A DNA stretch of 64,000 nt from Chryseosolibacter sp044507775 (GTDB lineage Bacteria; Bacteroidota; Bacteroidia; Cytophagales; Cyclobacteriaceae): contig JBIQIY010000003.1 in the NCBI GenBank assembly GCA_044507775.1, forward strand, positions 197,784 through 261,783, written 5' to 3'. The translations under genes were made by a program, and so were the position numbers. Below are positions 17,255-25,556 of the stretch, piece by piece (position 1 is the stretch's first letter; every line of letters begins with the position of its first letter). Under the pieces are notes generated by a model. That model did no database searches, had not been told where the DNA came from, and saw nothing but the letters and a program-made list of their open reading frames with translations.

Positions 17255-17680
17255 TCAGGCATTCTCCAGCCGGGCCATATCCAACTTCTTCATAGTGAAA
17301 AGAACTTTCCCCACCCGCTCGGCGCGTGCAGGATCGCTCATCAGTTTCCCAATATTTGACGGTACAATCTGCCACCACAACCCGAACTTGTCTTTCAGCC
17401 ACCCGCACATGCTCTCCTGCCCGCCATCTCCAATAAACTTGTCCCAGTAGTAGTCAATTTCGTGCTGGGAATTACAATTTACCACAAGTGAGAACGCTTC
17501 GTTAAACTGAAATTGCGGGCCGCCATTCAGTCCCATAAACTTCCTCCCGTCTAGTTCAAACATTACGACCATAGGCGTGTCTGACACGATTTTCGAATTC
17601 TTGAAAACGCTACAGTAGTACTCGGCTGCTGCTTTGGCCTGACCATCAAACCACAAGCATGGAAAAATTTCATTGTTCAT
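17255..17680 (-). CDS. VOC/PhnB-like glyoxalase-fold protein
   Basis: A 141-residue single-domain protein of the PhnB type within the vicinal-oxygen-chelate superfamily (often called 3-demethylubiquinone-9 3-methyltransferase in databases, a misnomer). Visible pattern: IFPCLWFDGQAKAAAEYYCSVF, FELDGRKFMGLNGGP, CGWLKDKFGLWWQIVP. It is probably a dimeric metal-binding or metal-free fold of unknown substrate. I use ATG 17680 (MNNEIFPCLWF), where the family begins; a GTG at 17710 would add ten poorly conserved residues. Confidence 0.88.
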   Translation of the reverse strand: MNNEIFPCLWFDGQAKAAAEYYCSVFKNSKIVSDTPMVVMFELDGRKFMGLNGGPQFQFNEAFSLVVNCNSQHEIDYYWDKFIGDGGQESMCGWLKDKFGLWWQIVPSNIGKLMSDPARAERVGKVLFTMKKLDMARLENA

Positions 17681-17802
17681 AAATGTCAAGTTTTTGCATT
17701 TGCTTGACACAAAATTACGTGCGTGGCCGTCGGCAAACAGTGTGTCAGAACGACAATTAACGGGTTAAATACGACAGGGTTCGGACGGAAAAAGGGCGAC
17801 TC

Positions 17803-19968
17803 CTACAGGTTCTCGGCAACAAAATCCAGCATCATGGAATAGAGGTGGTGCCGTGTTCGCGCGCCCTGAATGCCGTGATGTTTGTCCGGATAAAAGAACG
17901 AGTCAAACTGCACTCCCGCGTTAATAAGCGCATCCTGAAAGAGAATCGAATTCTGAACGTGTACATTATCATCTCCGGTGCCATGAATCAACAGAAACTT
18001 CCCTTTCAATCGATCCGCGTACGTTAATGGTGAATTCAGATCATAGCCGTCGGCATTTAATTGCGGTGTTTGAAGATACCGCTCCGTGTAGATCGTGTCG
18101 TAAAATCTCCAGTTCGTCACCGGCGAAACCGCTATCCCCATCTTAAAAACACCCGCACCCTTGGTCAGCACCAGCGATGACATGTATCCTCCATAGCTCC
18201 ATCCCCAGATTCCCATTCGGTCGCCGTCGATGTAATCGAGCGAAGCCAGATATCGGGCGCCCGCCAGCTGATCTTCCAGCTCATATTTTCCCAATTGCTT
18301 ATAGGTGACTTTCTTAAATGCCTCTCCGCGTCCCCCGGTACCGCGCGGGTCGATGAACGCAACGATGTAACCGCGCTGCACCAGCATCTGGTGAAAGTAA
18401 AAATGATCCGCGCTCCATGTGTTGAGTACCTCTTGTGAACCAGGACCGCTGTACTGATACACCATGACCGGGTACTTTTTATTTGCATCAAAATCTTTGG
18501 GCTTAAGCATGAAGCCGTTTAGCACAACGTCGTCGTCAGTCCGAAACGTGAAAAATTCCTTTGGAACGATACCGAACTGCTTTATGCTATCGACCAGCGC
18601 AACGTTGTTTTCGAGTACCTTGACCCTCGCATTCCGGCGGGTTCGGTATAAGCTCGCCACTCGCGGGTGTTGCGCATTACTGTAATGGTCAATGTAAAAC
18701 TGGAAGTCAGTGCTCATGTTGATCTCGTGCGTGCCTTGTCCTTCAGTAAGCTGGGTTTTCTTTTTGCCATCAAAAGAGAGGGAATAAAGATGCCGCTCAA
18801 GGGGCGACACTTCCGCCGACAAGAAATACAACGTCTTATTGCGTTCATCTGCACCCAGAAATTCCGTCACATCAAAATTACCCGCAGTCAATTTCCGCAC
18901 AAGCTTACCGTCCGTTGAATACAGGTACAATTGCATGTAGCCCTCCTGTTCGCTCATCATAATAAACTCCTTGCCGTTCGCGAGATAGAGAATTTCAAGC
19001 GCTTCGAGATCGAAGTAGGTGTCGGTTTTTTCATCAAGGACGAGCCGGGTCTTTCCGGTCGCAGCATCGGTATGAAGAAGTTGCAAGTGGTTCTGAAGGC
19101 GGTTGAGCTTGCGAATAGATAACGTGTTAGTATCCGCAGTCCATTGCATTCTTGGAATGTAAATGTCCGTCTCGTCACCAGTGTCTGCCTTTATTCTCTT
19201 TCCCGAAGCCAGGTCGTAGATCCATATCTGCACCGTTGAATTTTTTTCTCCAGCCTTTGGATATTTGTAGCGGTAATCAAAGGGGTACAACCTGTTAGCC
19301 CAATACTGAAGATTGTATTGCCGCACATCGGTCTCATCGAAACGATAGTACGCCAGTTTTGTGCCATCGGGCGACCACTCAAATCCCACGACAATACTGA
19401 ATTCTTCTTCGTATACCCAATCGGTCGTACCGTTTATTATCGAATTGAACTTTCCGTCGCTTGTAACCTGTTCTTCTTTCATATCAGAAAGCGTTACGAA
19501 GAACAGGTTATTACTGCGAACAAAAGCCACCTTGCTTCCGTCAGGAGAGAACGTTGCATATGACTGTGCTCCGCCCGATGAAAGAGGCTGAAGTTTCTGC
19601 GTGGACAGATCATAGATGAAATACTCCGCGACGAAGGATCGGCGATAGATACTCTGTCGATGAGTCTGAAGGAGAAGTTTCTTTTCATCCGAGCTGAATG
19701 AATAGTCATCGATGACAATGCGGGGATCAAGCTGCCCTCCGTCGACAAGCCTCGCTACAGGTTGCCCTGTGGTGATATCGTATTTTACTACCCGGTTGCC
19801 ATCCAGGGCGGAATAGAACTTGCCGTCGTTCATCCAGTTAATGCCGGTGATGCGCCGCTCGGCAAATGTATTGCGGGTGGTGTAGTTGTCGACAGAAATC
19901 CTGGATTGAGCGAAGAGAGGCGTCAGCGCGGCAATGTAAACCAGAATGTGCAGGGCGAATTTGTTCAT
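17803..19968 (-). CDS. Dipeptidyl peptidase IV-type serine peptidase (S9B)
   Basis: A 721-residue exported prolyl oligopeptidase-family enzyme. It has a signal peptide (MNKFALHILVYIAALTPLFAQS), an eight-bladed beta-propeller N-terminal half, and a C-terminal alpha/beta hydrolase domain. The nucleophile Ser is in GWSYGGYM near residue 600, the Asp in HGTGDDNVH, and the His in DKHHGI near residue 705. The propeller motif TTDWVYEEEF contains the Glu pair that binds the substrate N-terminus in DPP-IV. The enzyme removes X-Pro (or X-Ala) dipeptides from peptide N-termini, probably in the periplasm. It stands alone on the minus strand, divergent from ypdA. Confidence 0.93.
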   Translation of the reverse strand: MNKFALHILVYIAALTPLFAQSRISVDNYTTRNTFAERRITGINWMNDGKFYSALDGNRVVKYDITTGQPVARLVDGGQLDPRIVIDDYSFSSDEKKLLLQTHRQSIYRRSFVAEYFIYDLSTQKLQPLSSGGAQSYATFSPDGSKVAFVRSNNLFFVTLSDMKEEQVTSDGKFNSIINGTTDWVYEEEFSIVVGFEWSPDGTKLAYYRFDETDVRQYNLQYWANRLYPFDYRYKYPKAGEKNSTVQIWIYDLASGKRIKADTGDETDIYIPRMQWTADTNTLSIRKLNRLQNHLQLLHTDAATGKTRLVLDEKTDTYFDLEALEILYLANGKEFIMMSEQEGYMQLYLYSTDGKLVRKLTAGNFDVTEFLGADERNKTLYFLSAEVSPLERHLYSLSFDGKKKTQLTEGQGTHEINMSTDFQFYIDHYSNAQHPRVASLYRTRRNARVKVLENNVALVDSIKQFGIVPKEFFTFRTDDDVVLNGFMLKPKDFDANKKYPVMVYQYSGPGSQEVLNTWSADHFYFHQMLVQRGYIVAFIDPRGTGGRGEAFKKVTYKQLGKYELEDQLAGARYLASLDYIDGDRMGIWGWSYGGYMSSLVLTKGAGVFKMGIAVSPVTNWRFYDTIYTERYLQTPQLNADGYDLNSPLTYADRLKGKFLLIHGTGDDNVHVQNSILFQDALINAGVQFDSFFYPDKHHGIQGARTRHHLYSMMLDFVAENL

Positions 19969-20043
19969 ATGAATGACGGTCTGTTTTTTGTTAGGCCCAA
20001 TTTTTACAATATTGTCGAATAATCAAATCCCTTTTTCAGGTTA

Positions 20044-21015
20044 ATGAAAGAATACGAGGTTATTATCATCGGCGGTGGTCCTATTGGAATGGCATGCGGC
20101 ATTGAAGCGACCAAGGCAGGCCTGTCTTATGTCATTCTGGAAAAAGGATGCCTCGTCAACTCACTGTATAACTACCCGTTGAACATGACTTTTTTCTCCA
20201 CGTCGGAGAGACTGGAGATCGGAGGAGTTCCCTTCATTTCCCACGGGCCGAAACCCAACCGCTTTGAGGCGCTCGAGTATTTCCGCCGCGTGTCTCTTTC
20301 CTGGAAACTGAATGTGAAACTCTACGAAGAGGTACTTGCGTCCAGTAAGGTGGATAACTTCCATCATGTCAAGACCAGTCGCGGTGAGTACAGGGGAAAG
20401 GTAGTCATCCTCGCGCTGGGATTTTACGACCGCCCTTTCCTGTTGAATGTCCCGGGCGAAGACCTTCCGAAGGTACTTCACTACTACGATGAGCCGCATC
20501 CTTACTTCGCCCAAAATGTTGTGGTGGTAGGTGCGTCCAACTCAGCAGTAGACGTCGCACTTGAAACGTGGCGGAAAGGCGCCAATGTTACGATGGTGAT
20601 CAAGGGCAACACCATAGGAGACAACGTGAAATACTGGGTGCGACCTGATATCGACAACCGTATTCGCGAAGGCTCGATAAAATGCCATTTCAACTCGAAG
20701 GTGTTGCAGATCACGCCGACTACCGTTGATATCGAAACACCCGAAGGAAGAAAGTCACTTGAAAATGACTTTGTGCTGGCCATGACCGGATATCAACCCC
20801 CGTTTGAATTCATGGAATCGCTTGGAATCACTTTTCACTCCGACGAGTACAACACACCCGTCTATGATGAAAAGACGATGGAAACCAATGTCCCCAACCT
20901 CTATCTCGCCGGCGTTGTGTGTGGCGGGTTGAAGACCAACAAATGGTTTATCGAGAACTCACGGGTCCATGCCGAAATGATCGTCCAGGAGATTGTCCGT
21001 CGCAAGGCCATCTGA
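20044..21015 (+). CDS. ypdA: YpdA-type putative bacillithiol disulfide reductase
   Basis: A 323-residue flavoprotein with two Rossmann sites: FAD site IIIGGGPIGMACGIEA at the N-terminus and NAD(P)H site VVVGASNSAVDVAL near residue 160. There is no CxxC redox centre, which separates it from thioredoxin reductases. The YpdA signature includes NMTFFSTSERLEIGGVPF. In Firmicutes YpdA (Bdr) reduces oxidised bacillithiol with NADPH; bacillithiol is also made by many Bacteroidota, so the same role is likely here. No bsh biosynthesis genes are in the window. It is divergent from DPP-IV and convergent with the next gene. Confidence 0.9.
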   Translation: MKEYEVIIIGGGPIGMACGIEATKAGLSYVILEKGCLVNSLYNYPLNMTFFSTSERLEIGGVPFISHGPKPNRFEALEYFRRVSLSWKLNVKLYEEVLASSKVDNFHHVKTSRGEYRGKVVILALGFYDRPFLLNVPGEDLPKVLHYYDEPHPYFAQNVVVVGASNSAVDVALETWRKGANVTMVIKGNTIGDNVKYWVRPDIDNRIREGSIKCHFNSKVLQITPTTVDIETPEGRKSLENDFVLAMTGYQPPFEFMESLGITFHSDEYNTPVYDEKTMETNVPNLYLAGVVCGGLKTNKWFIENSRVHAEMIVQEIVRRKAI

Positions 21016-21035
21016 TCGCGATCAAAGGGTGTCCG

Positions 21036-21908
21036 TCAGAGGAATCGTTTCAACGCATGCATTACTTGTGCCGCATATCCGCCACCGAAAAGGTTCACGT
21101 GCACGAGCAATGGATAAAGGTTGTAGAGTACGATCCGTTCTTCGAACCCTGGCGCCAAAGGATACGCTTCGCGATAACTATCGAGAAAGGAGTTGTCGAA
21201 TCCACCGAACAACTGTGTCATCGCCAGATCTACTTCCCGATGACCGTAGTACACAGCGGGGTCAATGATGCATGGCCTGCCCTGCGACGAAGTCATGATG
21301 TTTCCGCCCCAAAGGTCACCGTGTAGCAACGAAGGTGGCTCGGTCGGAATCAGAGCCGGAATCCTGTCAAACAGTTCTTCAAATTTTCGCGATGATGACT
21401 TGTCGAGCGCTCCCTTATCGAGCGCTATCTGAAGCTGAATCCGCAGGCGTTGTTCCACGAAGAATTCTGCCCAGGAGCCGGAGGGTTTGTTATACTGGGG
21501 AAGCGAGCCTATATAGTTGTCGTGATCAAGGCCGTATTCTTTGCGCCGCGTATTGTGGAGAGCGGCAAGCCCTATTCCCAGATCCTGCCAATAGCTCGAT
21601 GCGCGACGACCCTCATCGATGTATTCCATCAAAAGAAACTGGTACGACTCTGTTTGCCCTGATACCAAAACCTCTGGAGCAACGAGGGGAGATGATCTCC
21701 GCAATAGCGAAAGACCTTTTGCTTCCGCCCCGAACATTCCGGGGTACTGCATCCGATCATTCCACTTCACAAAGAAAGCGTCGTCAGCGGTAGTAACTCT
21801 TCCACCGTTGTTGATGCATCCGCCACTGGCGAAACTGAAATCCCTTACAAGCGAACCGGTGTGCGCTTCAATCTCTTGCACGATCGCACGTGGGATTGAG
21901 GCAGCCAA
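21036..21908 (-). CDS. Fructosamine/ketosamine-3-kinase family protein
   Basis: A 290-residue small-molecule kinase fold. Key motifs: FVKWNDRMQYPGMFGAEAKGL (ATP-binding Lys and Glu), the catalytic loop LLHGDLWGGNIM with Asp and Asn, and IIDPAVYYGHREVDLAM with the metal-binding Asp. Bacterial members phosphorylate the C3 hydroxyl of sugars attached to protein or small-molecule amines, leading to deglycation. It ends 21 bases from the ypdA stop (convergent) and starts 4 bases from the TonB receptor stop, so it may be the last gene of a receptor-kinase unit. Confidence 0.9.
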   Translation of the reverse strand: MAASIPRAIVQEIEAHTGSLVRDFSFASGGCINNGGRVTTADDAFFVKWNDRMQYPGMFGAEAKGLSLLRRSSPLVAPEVLVSGQTESYQFLLMEYIDEGRRASSYWQDLGIGLAALHNTRRKEYGLDHDNYIGSLPQYNKPSGSWAEFFVEQRLRIQLQIALDKGALDKSSSRKFEELFDRIPALIPTEPPSLLHGDLWGGNIMTSSQGRPCIIDPAVYYGHREVDLAMTQLFGGFDNSFLDSYREAYPLAPGFEERIVLYNLYPLLVHVNLFGGGYAAQVMHALKRFL

Positions 21909-21911
21909 ATT

Positions 21912-23981
21912 CTACTTGTTAGATGCCACGGAGATGCTCAGTCCTGCGTAGTAGTTCCTTGGCATCGCCGCATTGTAGTACCTTCCTCCAAATGCGTTAA
22001 GGTCATTTCCGAGGCTGTAGGTCTCATCAAGGGCGTTGTCGATGCCTGCGAAAATCTGAAGGCGACTAGCGCCGCGCAATGCCGTGCTCCATCCTGCACG
22101 CACTCCGACGAGTACGTATGATTCGGCAAATGCGGTGTTCGCGTCATTCAGAGGAATGTGATCGATGTAGTTCAACGTCAGGTTCGCCGAGAAATTCTTT
22201 TTGAAGGTCAGGTCGGTGCCGCCTGAAAAGATCGTTGGGGCGATGCCAGTCAATGCGTTCCCGGAATAATCTGTGTCAAGGGGAGCGTATTCTTTAAAAC
22301 GAAAATGCTGATATGCATAGCTGGCCCAGACTCTCCAAAGGGAAAGAGCTGATTCACCACTGACGAGGTCGTACGACACCAGCGCCTCCACACCGCGTTG
22401 AGCAGTTTTACCGGCATTGACGAAGTAATCTGCGCCTTCCTCATTCCGCTGAACGATGATCGTATTGCGCAGGTTAAAATCATAGATCACTACATCATAT
22501 TTGAACCTGCTGCCAGACGCCGTTCCTCGCGCGCCCAGCTCAAAGTTTGTCCCGCTTTCGGGTTTGAGGGTGTTGCTGAATGTGTTAGTGGAGGGGCGGA
22601 CTTCCGCGAGCGAAGGCGGCGAAAACCCGTCGCTGAAGCTCGCAAACAATGAAAGAACATCTGAAAATTTCTTCAACACTGCCAATCTGGGAGAAAACAC
22701 GACGTCAAAGTTCCTCGTCTGCTCGAGAACCGGTGCCGGCTCGATTCGCTTGAAGTCGTATTTTAGAAAATTGACGCTCGCTCCCGCGGTTATGAAAAAG
22801 TTGCCGGGCAACTGAAAGTCGCCCTGTGCAAAGAGAAGTCCATTGTTGGATGCCACTTCATCGCGCACTTGTACGTCGCCGCGCCCGCCCGAGCCGTCGT
22901 TGTCAAACACAGCGATCGGCGACTTGAAATACTGGTATTCACCGCCGAATGACAGCTTGTGTACAGTGCCCGCATCACTGTAGAACCTGTGTTCGGTCGT
23001 GGTGCGCGCGCCGAAGTTCGTTTCATCGCGCGCTTCGTAATTTCTGATTGTCGGGTTCTCGAACTGTGAGAATGCGCCATACACCCCGGTGGTTGTAGTC
23101 CATTCCGAATTCCAATCATGGTCGTAAATCAGACCGCCGTAAACCGTCTTGTTAGTCACTGCAGCTTTGGCTTCAACTGCGCCTAGCGACCCTGTTGGCG
23201 GACGCGCTTGCTGTGGATCTTTCTCGAACTCTGCTTTCGTGAGGCCGCCGGGCGTACCATACATGAGGTCGCTATACAGCAGCGTAGCCCGCAGCGTCCC
23301 ACTCGATCCCGTCAGAACTTTCACGTCAGCGTTTACTGCGCCGCGCTCAAATTGCGTCTGCTGCCTGTAACCGTCTGAGCTGTGTAAACCGATTTGCACA
23401 TTCGCCTCCATGCGCTTTGTATGTGCCTGCCCTCTGATCAGATATCGCTGCAATCCGTAGCTTCCGAAAATAGCATCTGCCTGCAGTTGATTCTGGCGGA
23501 CCTCAGGACTCTTGAGCAAGATAACCCCACCCGTTCCAGCCCCGTACAGACTGCCCCCTGGTCCTTTAATGATCTCAAGGCTTCCGATTGAATTGAAGTC
23601 CAGCAAATTGAGGTATGTGTTTCCTCCGCCGTCCGTGAAGGGTAGTCCGTTCCAATAGGCTTTGACGTTGCGCACACCAAAAGGCGATCGCAGAGAACTT
23701 CCCCGAATAGCAAAACGCACGCTGCCTGGTGAGCGTTCTTCCATCCGCACACCTGGAACCAGATTCACCGCAGGCAGGAAAGACGTATTGCTGTAGCGCT
23801 CCAACGCTTCCGGTTTCAACACCGCAATGGAAGCCGGGACCTCATCAAGGGGCCGGTCGGTTTCGTATGCTTCGATGACTACTTCCTGCAGCAATCTGGA
23901 ACTATCAGCAGATGTGGGTTGAGCAATCAACGTTGCCGCAGACGCCTGTAATAATATTAGTAGAGTAATGGTTTGTCGCAT
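21912..23981 (-). CDS. TonB-dependent outer-membrane receptor
   Basis: A 689-residue receptor with a signal peptide, an N-terminal plug (residues ~30-150: EVVIEAYETDRPLDEVPASIAVL ... AIRGSSLRSPFGVRNVKAYWNGLPF ... IKGPGGSLYGAGTGGVILL) and a 22-strand barrel ending RNYYAGLSISV. It lacks the carboxypeptidase-like N-terminal extension and SusD neighbour of polysaccharide-utilisation SusC proteins. The plug resembles iron/siderophore or vitamin receptors (FecA/BtuB-like). Ligand unknown; the downstream fructosamine-kinase-like gene lies 3 bases away but does not clearly reveal the substrate. Confidence 0.9.
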   Translation of the reverse strand: MRQTITLLILLQASAATLIAQPTSADSSRLLQEVVIEAYETDRPLDEVPASIAVLKPEALERYSNTSFLPAVNLVPGVRMEERSPGSVRFAIRGSSLRSPFGVRNVKAYWNGLPFTDGGGNTYLNLLDFNSIGSLEIIKGPGGSLYGAGTGGVILLKSPEVRQNQLQADAIFGSYGLQRYLIRGQAHTKRMEANVQIGLHSSDGYRQQTQFERGAVNADVKVLTGSSGTLRATLLYSDLMYGTPGGLTKAEFEKDPQQARPPTGSLGAVEAKAAVTNKTVYGGLIYDHDWNSEWTTTTGVYGAFSQFENPTIRNYEARDETNFGARTTTEHRFYSDAGTVHKLSFGGEYQYFKSPIAVFDNDGSGGRGDVQVRDEVASNNGLLFAQGDFQLPGNFFITAGASVNFLKYDFKRIEPAPVLEQTRNFDVVFSPRLAVLKKFSDVLSLFASFSDGFSPPSLAEVRPSTNTFSNTLKPESGTNFELGARGTASGSRFKYDVVIYDFNLRNTIIVQRNEEGADYFVNAGKTAQRGVEALVSYDLVSGESALSLWRVWASYAYQHFRFKEYAPLDTDYSGNALTGIAPTIFSGGTDLTFKKNFSANLTLNYIDHIPLNDANTAFAESYVLVGVRAGWSTALRGASRLQIFAGIDNALDETYSLGNDLNAFGGRYYNAAMPRNYYAGLSISVASNK

Positions 23982-24047
23982 GCCGCAATACTATACGAAA
24001 AAACAAAGAAAAGCTCCAAAAATTACACAGCCGACGTAACGGCAGGG

Positions 24048-25265
24048 TTATCCTTCGGCAAGGACCGATTCCACCGATCTGGAAGTCGGGAAAAATTCAA
24101 GGAGTCGCAGCATAACACGGTCGACGAGCGTATCGGGGCAGGAAGCACCACTTGTCAAAACAATCTTTACCGAATCTTTCTGCGGGAGAAAATCGTGGGC
24201 AATAAGTTTCCGCTTATTTGGGTAATCGAAGTGGTGGATTTCCCCGGCGGACTTAATCTCCTTTTCCGAGTTAATAAAGTAGGTAGGAAACCTGCTGGCA
24301 CACAGTTCCACGATGTGGGAAGTGTTGGAACTGTTGTATCCTCCGACGACAATAGCGAGATCCGCACCGGTTTCCAGCAGCTCATAGGTCGAGTCCTGGT
24401 TGTCATTTGTCGCGTAACAAAGCGTGTCACGCGTGTCAGCAAAATGGTCTTTGATGCGCTCCGGGCCGTACTTTTGAAGCATCACCTCCCGGAAATAATC
24501 CGCGATGGCCTGTGTTTCCGTAGCCAGCATGGTGGTCTGGTTCACGACGCCAACGCGGAGGAGATCCTTTTCGGGATCAAAACCGGCGGAGAGTTTTCCC
24601 TCAAAACTTTTCAAAAATTCGTCCCTGGAAATCTTATTCAGGATAAAATCTCCGACACCAACGGATTCCTCCATGTTTCGGACGATGACGGCGGGCGCAG
24701 CCTTCGCGCTGTGCGAGAACGTCGCGCGGGTTTCCTCGTGGCCGGGTTTGCCATGAATTACAACGGTGTATTTGTCTGCCCCAAGCTTCTCGGCACGGTT
24801 CCAGACTTTCTCAACGAAGGGACAGGTGGTGTTGTACTTGTGGACCTCCACGCCTTTATCCAGGAGTAAGTGTTCTATCTCCAGGGTGGTTCCAAAAGCA
24901 GGGATGATTACGATGTCTTCGGGATTTATTTCGTCCCACGGAATAAACTGGCGGCCGTCGGTGTCCATAATAAAACGAATACCTCTGTTTTGAAGGTCTT
25001 CGTTTACTTCCTGATTGTGGATCATCTGGCTCAGAAGATAGACTTTCCGGGCCGGATTTTCCTCTATCGCCCTATAGCTGATCTCAATGGCGTTCTCCAC
25101 GCCGTAGCAAAATCCGAAATGACGGGCGAGATAAAAGGTCACCGGACCCAGGTCAAGCGCTGTCGGCGAAAAATCCTGCTTGCGCAGGTCTTTTGCCCTG
25201 CGCAGTTCCTTGATCCTTCCCGTTAGGGATGACCGGTAATACGCGGGTATCTGAAATTTTTTGAT
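24048..25265 (-). CDS. ispH: 4-hydroxy-3-methylbut-2-enyl diphosphate reductase IspH (start codon ATC?)
   Basis: IspH makes IPP and DMAPP in the last step of the MEP isoprenoid pathway with a [4Fe-4S] cluster. The cluster cysteines are in FGFCYGVENA, TTCPFVEKVW and SGASCPDTLVDR; residues such as EETRATFSH match the long Bacteroidota form. The first canonical start (GTG 25142) would give 364 aa beginning MTFYLARHFG. However, the frame is open for 41 more codons and encodes a plausible family N-terminus (KKFQIPAYYRSSLTGRIKE ... QDFSPTALDLGPV). It begins at an ATC (25265) where the family has Met, four codons after an in-frame stop. I therefore place the likely start at ATC 25265 (405 aa). A sequencing error or a real near-cognate start are both possible. 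Confidence 0.88.
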   Translation of the reverse strand: MKKFQIPAYYRSSLTGRIKELRRAKDLRKQDFSPTALDLGPVTFYLARHFGFCYGVENAIEISYRAIEENPARKVYLLSQMIHNQEVNEDLQNRGIRFIMDTDGRQFIPWDEINPEDIVIIPAFGTTLEIEHLLLDKGVEVHKYNTTCPFVEKVWNRAEKLGADKYTVVIHGKPGHEETRATFSHSAKAAPAVIVRNMEESVGVGDFILNKISRDEFLKSFEGKLSAGFDPEKDLLRVGVVNQTTMLATETQAIADYFREVMLQKYGPERIKDHFADTRDTLCYATNDNQDSTYELLETGADLAIVVGGYNSSNTSHIVELCASRFPTYFINSEKEIKSAGEIHHFDYPNKRKLIAHDFLPQKDSVKIVLTSGASCPDTLVDRVMLRLLEFFPTSRSVESVLAEG

Positions 25266-25324
25266 AACAGTATTTTATCGTTCTAACCGCAAAGTTAGAC
25301 TGTTTGTTCGGAATGGCGGGGTCT

Positions 25325-25364
25325 AAAAAAAAGAATGTATGCGGCCGGAGAGGCCGCATACATT
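25325..25364 (-). terminator. Intrinsic terminator overlapping the stop of the 57-aa gene
   Basis: Read on the minus strand, a perfect 13-bp stem AATGTATGCGGCC / GGCCGCATACATT closes on a 5-base loop and is followed by C and eight T residues. The left arm overlaps the last base(s) of the TAA stop of the small gene at 25363, so the terminator starts inside the coding end. It would prevent readthrough from the small gene into ispH. Confidence 0.85.
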
Positions 25365-25536
25365 ACGCAGCTTTAGAGAGCTTATCTTCCGGAATCGTAT
25401 TCTTCCTCGGTTCTTTCTTCTCAAGATCAAACCACATGACTTCTACCAGATTTTTCTTGATGTACTTCAAAACTTCCATCACTTTTCCATCTGCTTTACT
25501 GCGAACATGGTCACCTTTTCTAAACAATCTTCTCAT
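25363..25536 (-). CDS. 57-aa YodC-like (DUF2158-type) small protein
   Basis: A short ORF starting MRRLFRKGDHVRSKADGKVM and continuing EVLKYIKKNLVEVMWFDLEKKE to ...IPEDKLSKAA. The KGDxVRxKxxGxxM ... VxxxWFD ... layout resembles the DUF2158/YodC SH3-like small domain. Its position 20 bases after degP (stop at 25557) and just before a strong intrinsic terminator shows it is a real transcribed gene, probably the last of a degP unit. Function unknown; the DUF2158 link is by eye and needs a profile search. Confidence 0.7.
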   Translation of the reverse strand: MRRLFRKGDHVRSKADGKVMEVLKYIKKNLVEVMWFDLEKKEPRKNTIPEDKLSKAA

Positions 25537-25556
25537 ATAATATCCAACCTGTTGTC

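Noticed and set aside
21085..21105. GTTCACGTGCAC as a further parS
   Set aside because: Spacing is off by one relative to the core and the right arm does not match; within the kinase coding sequence.
21912..23981. SusC-type polysaccharide receptor with a utilisation locus
   Set aside because: No SusD neighbour, no N-terminal carboxypeptidase-like domain and no glycoside hydrolase cluster nearby.
24000..24870. Plus-strand ~298-codon open frame opposite ispH
   Set aside because: Opposite strand of a clear IspH with all conserved cysteines; the antisense product has no recognisable features.
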